This document shows positions 51,776 to 62,241 of a stretch of 64,000 nucleotides of DNA, piece after piece. This DNA is from Ephydatia muelleri (taxonomy: Eukaryota > Porifera > Demospongiae > Spongillida > Spongillidae). The stretch covers positions 4,582,016-4,646,015 of the forward strand of contig JABACO010000021.1 of the NCBI GenBank assembly GCA_013339895.1, in the 5' to 3' direction. The first letter of the stretch is position 1. Every line of letters starts with the position of its first letter. The notes under the pieces were generated by a model, which saw nothing but the letters and a program-made list of their open reading frames with translations, ran no database searches and had not been told where the DNA came from. The translations under genes were made by a program, and so were the position numbers.

Positions 51776-52438
51776 GGTCAGAAATTGAAATACGTAATAT
51801 CATCTTATAGGTACTGCACATACAACAATCGATATTATACAGCCAAACCTTGCTTGGCTAACTGCAGTTCTAACATATATTTATATGCATTTAGTACCAA
51901 GGTTCTGATACATGGTTAAGTAACTAAAGCCCTCCTAAAGTCAAATCTTATTCAAGATGAATTAAACGATATAACTTATTTTAATAAACTTTACTTATTA
52001 AAGACATTAAGCTCAAACTAGTTAATAGTTTCAATAACTTACCTAAATATTGTTATGGCTATTTCAAGTTTAATGAATAGTTCTAGTTACATTAAATAAT
52101 AATTTATGATTAAACCATCTGAAATCACCAATTTGTTCAATCGTGTGAATTTTTCTGTGCACCATAATTAGTTGCTGAACAAGTACACAATTGTAGCGTT
52201 TCCATTATTCTGGTATGCCTATGAAACAATTTTAACAAATGGGATCGTTTCCGCAAAAAGGACCTAATGCATGTTTTTTCAAGATTTATATTCTTGAATT
52301 CTGAAATGTCCTCTACACATTCCTTCTTACGCACTGAGAATCGGAGTATCTCTCATGGAGCTGTAAGGCTCTGAATTTTTAATTAGCCATACATTTCAAC
52401 GCATATGTTACATTTCTATTGCATGTATTGGAAATTTT
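51776..52438. other. No gene recognised
   Basis: AT-rich non-coding sequence. Confidence 0.5.
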
Positions 52439-52692
52439 ATACCGCAGATATCCCCCCCTCCGCCCACACCGAAATAAAATGGCCCGTCGTTAAACAAGTG
52501 TATCTTCGTACTCGTTAACGCTTCCGCGTACCTGTTTCAACATTGCAGTAAAGAACTGGTACTCCAACAGGATTTTAAAGAATAGCATGCAGCTGCGTTC
52601 ATTATTACGTCGATACGCTCATTTAAACACGGGCCATTTTATTTTGGTGGGGGCAGAGGGGGGGGGGGGATATATCACGGTACTCTACGGTA
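52439..52692. mobile_element. Pogo-type MITE
   Basis: Inverted ends: left TACCGCAGATATCCCCCCCT..., right (complemented) TACCGTAGAGTACCGTGATA followed by the same C-tract. Both continue as CCACACC/CCACC, AAATAAAATGGCCCGT. The right terminus matches the start of the pogo element at 42479 (TACCGTAAAGTACCGCGTAT), so it is a deletion derivative of that family. It is flanked by T/A-rich sequence consistent with a TA target. Confidence 0.8.
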
Positions 52693-53593
52693 ATGTATGC
52701 GCTAGGTCTCTTTTCGCGGAAACGATCCCAAATGATGTTCACATTTGTAAACGTTCTTTTCGATGTTGTCGATGCTTTCAGAATCTTAATATCTTTTGTA
52801 TGTCCCTTGAAAGAAAAGAACTTTCCTTGAGTAAAGTCAGTAGAATAGCAACGCGTTCTAGTAACAGTGCATTCAATGCTTCCCCATTTACAAAGAAATA
52901 ATGAGCAGAGATGAGAAAGTTTACATGGTAAGTGTCCAATCACTACATTCGCTTGGTTCAACTCAACTTCATATCTGTGTTTTCATTACTAAAGTCTGCG
53001 ACACCATCGAGAAAGTAAACGTTAATGGCTTCTTAATGAATAACACTACATTCATGCCCACAATACCACAATGTGTAAAAATCTACCAGCGATGTTGGGT
53101 ATAAAACGAACCTTGTGCAGCATGACAATTAGTCACAAATTTCAAGTTAACAGGGGGTACTTTTTAAATATTTATTAAATTCGACCATAATTTATACCGC
53201 ATCCAAAATAAAGAATCATATTGTGATTCTACATGTATTGATACCTCTAAATATACAATATCTCGTCTTCTGCTTTTACACTGTCTGTTTGATAAATACA
53301 TTCTTTACCTTTAGCCTTATTACTGCGCCACCTTTAGACTGTGCAAACAAACATTTCTTGCTAAATAACTGTTCAGAACCATAGTTTGCTTAGTGTTAGA
53401 TAAGGGCCACTTCTTGTACCTTATTTGTTCTTGTGCCCAGAGGCCTTTTGTATATGACTATTGCGCTTTTCTATACCATTTGCCTTTGTTCTTCTTGTGC
53501 CCAGAGGCCATTTGTATGCCTATATGTTTCTGAGTTGTATGTGTTCTGGATAAGTTTTTTTGGGCGGATTGACAACTTTGTGCGTGTGCCAGG
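52693..53593. other. No gene recognised; short direct repeat
   Basis: A phrase TTGTTCTTGTGCCCAGAGGCC-like occurs twice, at ~53426 and ~53488, just ahead of the DD82E-type transposase. Otherwise unremarkable. Confidence 0.5.
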
Positions 53594-55130
53594 ATGTCGG
53601 CAGTTCTCGAGGGGACTAGCAGCAATAATGAAGAAGACGAGAGTGTGCTGTTGGCTGAAATAGAGGAATTGAAGAAAAAGAGACCCCGAGCATTAACTGA
53701 AAAGCAAAAGACTGATATTCTTGTTGCATACCGCTCTCTGCAAGTTGAAGACCTGAAAAGGAAAAAGATGCGTCCAGGACGAAAGTGTGGCAAGGGTAAT
53801 AACCAACGGCGGGTTAGCAGCGTTTTAGGCTATTCCAGCAAAACGGTGGGTCTTACCTATCGAGATTGGAATCGCAAGCAAGAAATCAAAGTAGCTGTTG
53901 CTGCTGCAAATCACAAACCAAAGCGTCAACAGATACCTAAATCAAAACAGGTACTGCTATCAGTGAGAGCATTGGTACGTCAGCAGAGAGCTAACAGTGA
54001 ACGAGTTGTTGCTCGACATATTCTAGATCTCATGCGTGAGCGAAGCTGGATTGACGTAGACGAAACTGATCGTAAGATGTTTGCCTCCGCGCTGCACTGT
54101 GTTCAACGCTACCTTTCTCGTCATGGTTCAGCCGAGGTGACTCGGCAACTGTACCAATTGAAGAGACAGCAGCTATTCGTGAGGCCCATATTCAATACTT
54201 GCAGTGTCTCATAGACAATGAAAGTCTACCTACCACCTGAGCAACAACTACGTATTCACTTTTTGATCTGAACGATGCTGATTATAGACAGCCACGCACA
54301 CAGAAAAAGGGAAAGCGTTTGTGCTTTGTTGCTGCAATTAGAAAATCCAACCCATTCATACGTCAAGCCCAAACTGGTGCTGCATCCATTGATGACAAGG
54401 CGGGTTTGGTACCCAAATTTGTGTGGATATATCAGTCACAGAAATCACTACCATCAGAACTTTAAAATGGTACTAACTTTGTCCACTGGTTCAAAACACA
54501 GTTATTACCAAACCTGAGCCAGCCTTCTCTGATTCGCCTTGATAATGCAAAATATCATTGCACAAAGCCATAACTACACCAAGTGGATACAGGCTTAAAA
54601 AGGCAGAATTGCAGCAGGTTCTCACTGTATCTGGTATTCCCTTTGCGGCAAAGGACACCGTTGCTACTCTACGAAAAAAAAAACTGAAAGCTTATGTAGA
54701 TACAGTGGAGCCAGAAGTAGTTCAGCTTGAAAAGCAGCAGGGTCATGAGGTGTTGTATACGCCACCATATCACTGTGACTTGCAATCAATAGAAATGGTC
54801 TGGTCACAAGTCAAGGGTGATGTGGGAAGGCAATATGACCTATCAACAACAATGGTAATAGTAAAGCAGCGATTGGAAGCAGCTTTTGAACATCTGAATG
54901 CAGACACTACAGGAAGAATTGAGAACCTGTATGCCCATGTCAGAAAAATAGAAAAGGAGTACATGGAGACTGATGACAATGAAGAATATAGCAATAGTAA
55001 AGACGATGCAGCATCAGACATGAGTGATTCAGATGTGGAGAGTGTTGAAGACCAAGAGGACCCTTCCCATTCTGAAAGCAGCAGTTCTTCTGATGACGTG
55101 GACAGCGAGTCTGATACGGACGAAATGTAA
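53594..55130 (+). pseudogene. IS630/Tc1/mariner-type transposase, DD82E-like, remnant
   Basis: N-terminal part from ATG 53594 (206 codons): coiled, basic, LTEKQKTDILVAYRSLQVED, then RKCGKGNNQRRVSSVLGYSS (HTH-like). Middle: RQPRTQKKGKRLCFVAAIRK, AGLVPKFVWIYQSQKS, NGTNFVHWFKTQLLPNLSQP and LIRLDNAKYH with the second Asp. C-terminal part: KAELQQVLTVSGIPF, then GHEVLYTPPYHCDLQSIEMV with the Glu, WSQVKGDVGRQY, and a Glu/Asp/Ser-rich tail to the stop at 55130. The second Asp codon (54541) and the Glu codon (54792) are ~83 codons apart, as in the DD82E (Sailor-type) lineage and unlike DD34-41D/E families. Two or three frame changes or stops between 54180 and 54590 break it. Terminal repeats were not resolved. 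Confidence 0.75.
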
Positions 55131-57305
55131 TACATTCACACTTATTCGTTTGAGTTATGTAAACGTTTCGAAGTGTTTTCATGTAAATTTCATTAGTGGC
55201 CACACACGCTACTTGTTAATTATCATGAATAATAGTCTCGCTCATTAGTATTCAACTCACTGAATTTTTAATAATACGAGATGGTCTGCGGAAAATAATA
55301 TGTCTAACCTATTTTTTAGACCTCACAGACACCTTTTATTTTAAAAAGAGTGCATAATTTTTACTTACCCGGAACACAGTCCGAGATGCCTTTTAAATAT
55401 GAAAGCCAGGGACACAACAATTCACACAAAACTATGCTGCCATTTTTTAACGCACACTGATAATGTTGGACCGATTGCAAAACTTCAGATTTAATTTTCA
55501 CGAGTCTCATGGACTCATGAAAAATTCAATCAGTGAAGTTTTGAAACTTGAATTAATTGCCAAGGAAAATTTGCTGTTTTAGAGTATTCTACAATACTTC
55601 ACACTTAACCTTAATTCCCATATCCAAGTCCTAGGTGTAGGTCCAATATTTGAAAATTCATTATAAATAGAAATGCAGGTTTTTGGCATCCATTTCTGTA
55701 CTGTTGTTTGATGTGTCAATAGTGCTAAATTTACCAATTGTCAATCTATTTTTTAAATCACACCCTTGGTTACACAATGCAAAACAATGGATGCGGTTCT
55801 TAAAAATGCATTATGTGTAAGATTTAATTGTCACAGAAAAAAGTACGACAAGTATAACTTTTTTTGAATGTTTTTTGAAGCATAATGTGTGTGCTACTTA
55901 ATACATTCTATGGCAGTGTTCTAACTATAATCGGTTTTGCCATTTGTACCTAAAACACACTGTACGTTTTCAAGATTTTGTCCATTCACTTTGCTACTCC
56001 AGCAAGATACGACTTACAAATACCTATCGCTCATACGCTTGTGGAGCTAGCAAATTACTAATATACAATGTAATTTTTTATTTTCTTAGTGCAAAAGACC
56101 TGTTAAGTTACTACCATTTCTTTTAACATGATGTTCTGATCTTTCCAACATTACTTCTTGCCGTTCTTGGTACTTGAAGATTTATTGAAAATACATATTT
56201 TAGCAATGCAGTATTGACTGTATTTGACAATCTTGGAAGAATTACAAGGAAGTACCAGAATTGATAACCATTTCTACAGTACAATGAGATTTTGGTTTGT
56301 TCTCTGTTCATATGAGTTTGCTAAAAATTAATTTTAACTTGCATCCTACACGTAGGACGATAATCCTACGCGTAGGACAACAGGGGATTAAAGTTTAAAT
56401 GCTTCATGACATAATGTTCAATTACTTCAAACAATAATATCAGAAGTTTCGCTAGAATTTGACCCCAACTACGAATGTCATTAAAAACACGCAACTTCTA
56501 ATTAGACTCCTGACGATTGGATCGTTTAGCTTGTTGGTTAAATCGAACAAGAAGACAAAATGAGTAGTTTCATCATTGTTTTATGTGGCAAAACCGAAGA
56601 AAACAAAAGGGTACTGTCCATCCTCGTACCCGATGCCAGAATTATTCGTCTCCTCCTCCTTGACCATGCATAACTCAGGACAGGAGCACTTTAAAAGAAT
56701 GACAATTGCACCAATAGCTTCAGAATGGGTTGGCATTTTCGCTCTTGTGATCAATTGATCTCGAGCTATGTGTTGGCAGTTGACTACCAAATAAGATTTG
56801 GGTGGTACAAAATGCTACTCCTGTCTGAGAGGACTCCTGGGCACAACATTTAGTTTAAAATCTTTGTCCTTACCAACAAGAATACTACAAGGAGCCAGTA
56901 GCAAGTAATGTAATCTAATTAAAGATATACGGTCTACAATGGAAAATAATTGGCTTATCCAAGGTAATACCAAGCGAAGAGCAGAGCCTGAAAGGAAACG
57001 AACCGCTGAATGTGAACAGTATCAAGCAGTCAGGCAAACCAGACTGCTGAACTTGAAAAATAATAAGCAGAGCCAGAAAAGAAACAGGTTGCTAAAAGGC
57101 AACGGTATTGGAAGAGTTCTGAAGCTGGTTGCTTGGCGAAGAGAGTGTGATACGGGGAGGCTAAATATACACTGGAATGCCATCAAAAGAGGACTACTGA
57201 TAAAGTTACCCCAGAGGTATGTCGTACATGTATATGTACCGATAGCTACCTACTGTTACCATTGGTATTACACGTGTGAGATGATCGATTTCGCACTAAG
57301 GTGAT
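55131..57305. other. No gene recognised
   Basis: Mostly AT-rich non-coding sequence. At 56345-56380 two near-palindromes CCTACACGTAGGAC and CCTACGCGTAGGAC stand 9 bp apart. At 56940-57200 broken plus-strand frames have repeated basic/Glu/Gln phrases (RRAEPERKRTAECEQ, AEPEKKQVAKRQ) that resemble repeat-rich leaders of some transposon proteins. I cannot name a family. Confidence 0.45.
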
Positions 57306-57310
57306 CACAT

Positions 57311-58447
57311 CAGTGGCGTCCCTAGGTACTTCCAAAGGGGGGGCTAATATATCACAGGGGCGCCATGGGGGGAGTGGCTCTGACTAATCTATTATGCATG
57401 CAGCAATTGAGCAAATAAATTAATCACAGTATGGTTAGGTTGTGAAATTATCCCTACTCCATAAGTAGTTTTGATAGTTCTATTCTATTCTTGGATGCAT
57501 CTTGAGAAAGATCTTCACCTGCTGTGTCGTAGTTTACTGGATGTGCATAATTAATATTCATAAGTGCTAGCGAAGAAAGCCGTCTACAGGTCATAGAGGA
57601 CCTTAGCCAGTTTCTCAGACGGCGTAAGCTTCTCTTGCAGGTGCACTAGTAATTGGAAGTGTGCAACCAATTTTTAACAAGTAGAAAATATTAGGAAAAC
57701 GCTCTTCTTCACAACTGATTAGTGCTGATGCATGAGTATCCAGACAATCAATTGGTGAACATACGGACCATTTGCATTTCTTAAGTCCCAACTCCTGGTC
57801 CACAAGATACTTGTCGATAAGATCATCTTCATAAATACCAATAATGTTGTTTACATCGCTATTAAACTCATCCTGAACCACAATTGATATTACAAGAAGC
57901 AATACCTTTGAAACTTCGTTGCAGATAGCAGAAAATCGCGTATCCAGTTCTGAAGTAATGCAATCAAGCAATGGAATTGCCAGAGTCCTGCGTTAATACT
58001 CCTGTATGATTTCAGCTGGTGTGTTGTCCCTGTAAGATTGCCTTTGCGCAGTTCTTGGCATACAAGGCTCTGCCCCAACTTGCCTACACAAACGTTCTGC
58101 TGTTCATATATCCTCTGGAACTTATCATTTACTCATTTGTGCGCTGGAATGCAGTTGACGTTGTAACTTAGATTTTCGATTCTCTGCTCCGCTTAGCTTT
58201 CGCTTCGTGTTCAACATTGTATTCGAAACCAACGTAATATACGGTATATATTTGTGAATGATATAATACAGGTGGGAACTTCACACAAATATAACTGGCC
58301 CAGACAGAGGCGCTTAATTAATTGACGAGGATTGTGTGCGTGTGTTTGTGTGTGTGTGTGTGGGGGGGGGCACCATAAAGTGGGGAGGGGGGTGGGCATC
58401 TGCCCCAAATGCCCCCCCCCCCCCCCCCCCCCATGTGGACGCCACTG
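57311..58447 (-). mobile_element. hAT element with 5-bp target duplication, internally deleted
   Basis: Termini CAGTGGCGTCCCTAGG (57311) and TGGACGCCACTG (ending 58447). CACAT flanks both sides (57306-57310 and 58448-58452), a 5-bp rather than 8-bp duplication, known for hAT5-type elements. The right end is loaded with G/C homopolymers and (TG)n. Inside is the C-terminal part of a transposase on the minus strand. Another copy's end lies at 1-73. Confidence 0.8.
57470..58075 (-). pseudogene. hAT transposase C-terminal remnant (ZMYM1/P52-like)
   Basis: Reads LLDCITSELDTRFSAICNEV, LIDKYLVDQELGLKKCKWSV, ERFPNIFYLLKIGCTLPITS, then in a shifted frame SLRRLRNWLRSSMTCRRLSS and LALMNINYAHPVNYDT. This is the hAT dimerisation (hATC) region with its 'FPNi..LL.i.ctlPvTSa...RsfS.LrrlK..lRstm...RL..LaLl.i' pattern. 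One frame change near 57640 and a few stops upstream. BED finger and catalytic N-terminal part are missing. Confidence 0.8.
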
Positions 58448-58452
58448 CACAT

Positions 58453-58746
58453 GGCACCTTCATGTATGCTATTTTAAAATAACCAGGCATATGCCTGGCC
58501 AAGCTGTTCATTAATGAAGCCATATGCATGATTTGGTTCAGTAGCAAATTAATATGACAGCTGCCTATTGCTTTTTTTTACATAAGGTGGCATTTTATCT
58601 TGGTGTTTGCTTATTATTGCATGACTTTTGTATCTTCACTATTTAACATTTATATGTTACTTCTATTATAGTGGGCATATCAGCACAGGAGGTTAAATGA
58701 GTTTAAGCATTGCAGATACATGATTTTGGCTATTGTAAAATATGAC
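58453..58746. other. Spacer between two mobile elements
   Basis: About 290 bp of AT-rich sequence between the 57311 hAT and the right-edge gypsy LTR; nothing recognised. Confidence 0.5.
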
Positions 58747-58757
58747 TGTATTATATG

Positions 58758-61053
58758 CAGGGCTCCACCAGCTAAGATTAGCCAGCCAGTAGCCACCCCT
58801 TATTGGTTTTAGCCAGGGATAAATTGTAGCCGATAACAAATAGCCACTTAGCCAATAATAAACGTGAATACGTTTACAGTTCATGCAGTATTACCACGCG
58901 GACTTGCGGTTCAACATGGCTGAGTCGAGTTGCCCTTCCGAAGAACAAGGTACTAGTACTAATACAAAACGGATGCAATTTTCGTCCCTTAATGAATGGT
59001 CTCTGAGTTACTTTCAAAAAAACCTTGCATCTAACAAAGCATACTATATCTGCAATCTTAAGCGCAAGCTTCCATGTGGTGAGAGTAGAGATTGTGGAAC
59101 TACATACTGTAAGACCATAGGACCTGCAAACCTTCGTTACCATCTTGAAAATGCACATGGTTTAGAAGCCCTTTCGTACCTGAAAGAGCTGGTAGTTCTA
59201 GTGAATGATAACAAAGGCTTAAAAAAACAGATGGCCTTGACAACAATGTTTGCTCCAAGTACAGACAGTGCAAAGACTCAGGTTGAAAAACTTGCTCTAG
59301 CATGGTGTATGAACCTGCGTATGTCGTTCAAACTCCTGCGGGATCCGTATTTCATTAGTGCTTTTTCAGCTAGCATTCCTCCGGGATTTAAAGAATCTGA
59401 TCTCACCACTGCAATAATCGAGTATGATAACAAGCTGTGTGAACGTGTAAAGGAACTCCTTAGCAATTCTGTAGCATCACTGGAGCTGGATGGTGGAAAG
59501 GATGTTAATTCCCGAAAGCTAATAGGTTTGGGTGTTTTGAAAGATGGGAGATGATTTTGTTGGGATCTCTTAGATACTGATGGTGACACGTTAGATACAG
59601 GTTATTATGACACAGTCATTACAGATGCAGTAGTTAAGATGGAGAAAGATGGCTTATTCATTGCTTCTATTACAGTGGACAATGAAGCTTCTCCAAATGC
59701 TGGTATCAGTCAAGCTATTACTGAAGGGTCCCTAAAATGGCTTCTTCATTTTCGATGTGGTTGTCACACCCTGGAATTGCTAATGGAGTATCTGGCAAAA
59801 GCAATTCCCTCAGTTGCTTTAGCTATAAAGGTAGCCAAAGATACAGCAAACAACATAAAAAACCACAAACGTCTTCTTAAAGCATTGAAAACTGCCCAAC
59901 TGGAGACTCCAGGTCATAATGTTTTGAAAGTAATATTGCCATGCAATACTCGCAAATGGTCAAGTGGCTTCCTTTGTATAGCTCGTATACTGCAATTACA
60001 ACATTAGTTGATAGCAATGGCTGCTCGAGATGACTTGGAAAGTGAAAATTTTATTTTGCCAGACTTTCAGTTGCTTGAGTATGCCAGAAGTGCATTGTTT
60101 GAGTTCTATTTAGTTGAGCAACTATTGCAACGTGATTCAGCCAACGTAATCCATCTCTCATTCTTTTGGTATTCTATCAGTACTAAGGTGAAACAAACTG
60201 TGATCAACCTGCGTCAAAAAGGTTTTCACCCTGAAGCAAATGCACTTGAAGAAAAAATGAAACAACGACAGCTGCTTATGGAAGAGTCAGGAGTGTTCCA
60301 TTTGTGTCTTATCTTGTGGCCAGAGATAGTAAACCTTCCAAATCTGCTAACAGAGAAATAGAATTTCTTGTTATGCGTCAGTGGAAGAAGTGGCAGAAGT
60401 TTGCAGATATTGTTGGTCTTCCACAGGAATATCGCACCTCTGATCCTCAAACAGATGACGAAAAGCAAACTAATTTCATCCTCAGCTGTCGTTCAGATTT
60501 GATGAAGCATGTTACCACTGGGGATACAGCCATCCGTACTGCTAGAGCCCATTTTCTGAGGGAGAGCAAAATAGCTGAAGAAAAGTTAAAGCATTGTGAT
60601 AAATTGCCTAAGCCATCGAAGGATTCAAAGGCACATGCATTTAACCTTAAAGCATACTGGGAAAGTATTGGAGCAGATATACCTGCATTATTTGTATTGT
60701 ACTACGTTTTAAGCTGTTGTGCTGCCTCTGAAGCTGGAGTTGAGCGGTTCTTTTCTACTGAGGGCCTCTTTCATGATGATGTGCGTTCATCAATATCTCC
60801 AGTCATAACTAAAGCAGTCATCCGCACCCGCTGGAACCACGATTTGGTGAAAAGGCAGTATGTCAGAGAGTTCCCAATGGACGTACAAGATGTTGAGTTT
60901 GATGAATAGAGTGTGCTTATTGTATATTTGTCCTCACATGCTGAATGTAATTTATACAAGCAATATTATATATTAGCCAGTTAGCCAATAACATTTTAAA
61001 TAGCCAGAGATTAGCCAGCCTGCCTCATTAGCTACTTAGCTGGTGGAGCCCTG
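58758..61053 (+). mobile_element. Complete hAT transposon with 8-bp target duplication
   Basis: Terminal inverted repeats CAGGGCTCCACCAGCTAAG at 58758 and its near complement ending at 61053 (CTTAGCTGGTGGAGCCCTG). ATTATATG occurs at both 58750-58757 and 61054-61061. Subterminal TTAGCCAG motifs repeat many times inside each end (58780-58860, 60970-61035), as expected for transposase binding sites of hAT elements. 2296 bp including one interrupted transposase gene. Confidence 0.93.
58917..60909 (+). pseudogene. hAT transposase, near full length, interrupted
   Basis: From Met 58917 (MAESSCPSEEQG): WSLSYFQKNLASNKAYYICN, then CGESRDCGTTYCKTIGPANL and RYHLENAHG (BED-type zinc finger with Cys/Cys/His/His). 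Next come FAPSTDSAKTQVEKLALAWC and the catalytic region with ASITVDNEASPNAGISQAIT and CGCHTLELLMEYL (CxxH), then KWSSGFLCIARILQL. The C-terminal hATC dimerisation segment is LKAYWESIGADIPALFVLYY, then AASEAGVERFFSTEGLFHDD. Breaks: a stop at 59552-59554, a TAG at 60006, and a frame change near 60310-60360. Few lesions, so a relatively young copy; intact relatives may exist. Confidence 0.88.
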
Positions 61054-61167
61054 ATTATATGGACTATGCGCATGCGCAATGATGTATATATTAATGTATG
61101 CTTTGCTGTAATTGTAAGTCTGATGATTAAGTGATTCAATTATTACACTGGCGACGAGGGTGTACTT

Positions 61168-61910
61168 ATGGCAGTGGCTTTCGGTCACATTCGTGAGTTT
61201 GAATTGGGTACGGAGTCAATATCGGCGTATTTGGAAAGGGTACAACTGTATTTTGTTGCAAATGATGTTGCTAATGAAAAAAAGGTGGCAGTTTTGCTTA
61301 GCGTTATGGGGAGCAAGACTTACGTATTGCTACGCAGCCTACTACACCCAGAGGCGCCGAAGGAAAAGACATTTGACCAATTAGCTAAGACGCTAAAAGA
61401 ACACCTGGAGCCAAAGCCGTAAACTATTGTGGAGCGGTTCCACTTTCACCATAGGAACCAAGAACAGAGTGAGTCAGTATTAGACTATATAGCAGAACTA
61501 AGGCGTCTGTCTGCAACATGTGACTTTGGGGGGTATTTGAATGAAGTGTTGCGAGACCGTTTTGTATGTGGCTTGTCAAACGAAGCAACGCAGAAGCGCC
61601 TGCTGACTGAACAGAGCCTGGACCTTGCCAAGGCACTGGAGGTAGCTCAGGCTATGGAGGCGGCGCAGAAGAATGCGCTACAGTTCAAAGACCTGTCGGT
61701 AGGGCGTGTGAAGCTGGACCCAAAGGGCAGTCAGGTTGCGGAAAAACAGGTAACACCTTGTAGGAACGCATGTTATCGTTGTGGCAAGAACAATCATGTT
61801 GCCAACAAGTGTAAATTTATAGACGCCACGTGTCATTGCTGTGGAAAGACGGGTCATATTGCTTCCGTATGTAGGAGAAAACAGAAGAATGAAAGGAGAG
61901 GGGGTAGTAA
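61168..61910 (+). pseudogene. Gag remnant with two CCHC knuckles
   Basis: MAVAFGHIREFELGTESISA, FVANDVANEKKVAVLLSVMG, then ERFHFHHRNQEQSESVLDYI and LRRLSATCDFGG, a capsid-type gag. Knuckles CYRCGKNNHVANKC and CHCCGKTGHIASVC at ~61770-61875. Confidence 0.85.
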
Positions 61911-62235
61911 ATTGCGTTGGGTAGAGAATCAGTCACAGACAGAAACTGAGGAAGGTAATGAAGATAGAACCAGAGAGGAGGATGACAGAACTGAAGGTAT
62001 TTGCACCCTATCAGAACTCTCAGGTAGGAAACCCATGTTGGCTGAGTTTAAAATCCAGGGTGTATGTGTTACAATGGAAATTGATACTGGTGCAGCGGTA
62101 ACCTTGATATCTCTAGTCACATTTAATAGACATTTCCCAAAAATGACTTTATCTCCTAGTTCAGCACAACTCTCAACATATACTGGTCAAAAGATTTCTG
62201 TATGTAGTGAAATCAAGGTTAAAGTAAGGTAAGGG
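61911..62235 (+). pseudogene. Retropepsin-like protease remnant
   Basis: Contains VTMEIDTGAAVTLISLVTFN and the following Leu-Ser-Thr-Tyr-Thr-Gly strand (SAQLSTYTGQKISVCSEI), typical of gypsy proteases. Confidence 0.8.
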
Positions 62236-62241
62236 CAGCAA

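Larger units (their letters stand above)
58747..61147 (+). repeat. 5' LTR of the right-edge gypsy, split by an hAT
   Basis: If the hAT (58758-61053) and one copy of its 8-bp duplication are ignored, TGTATTATATG at 58747-58757 runs on into 61062-61147, which ends TTATTACA. That gives a ~97-bp LTR with TGTA...TACA ends, followed at once by CTGGCGACGAGGG, a Ser-tRNA type primer site. The second LTR is off the window, so the limits are inferred. Confidence 0.6.
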
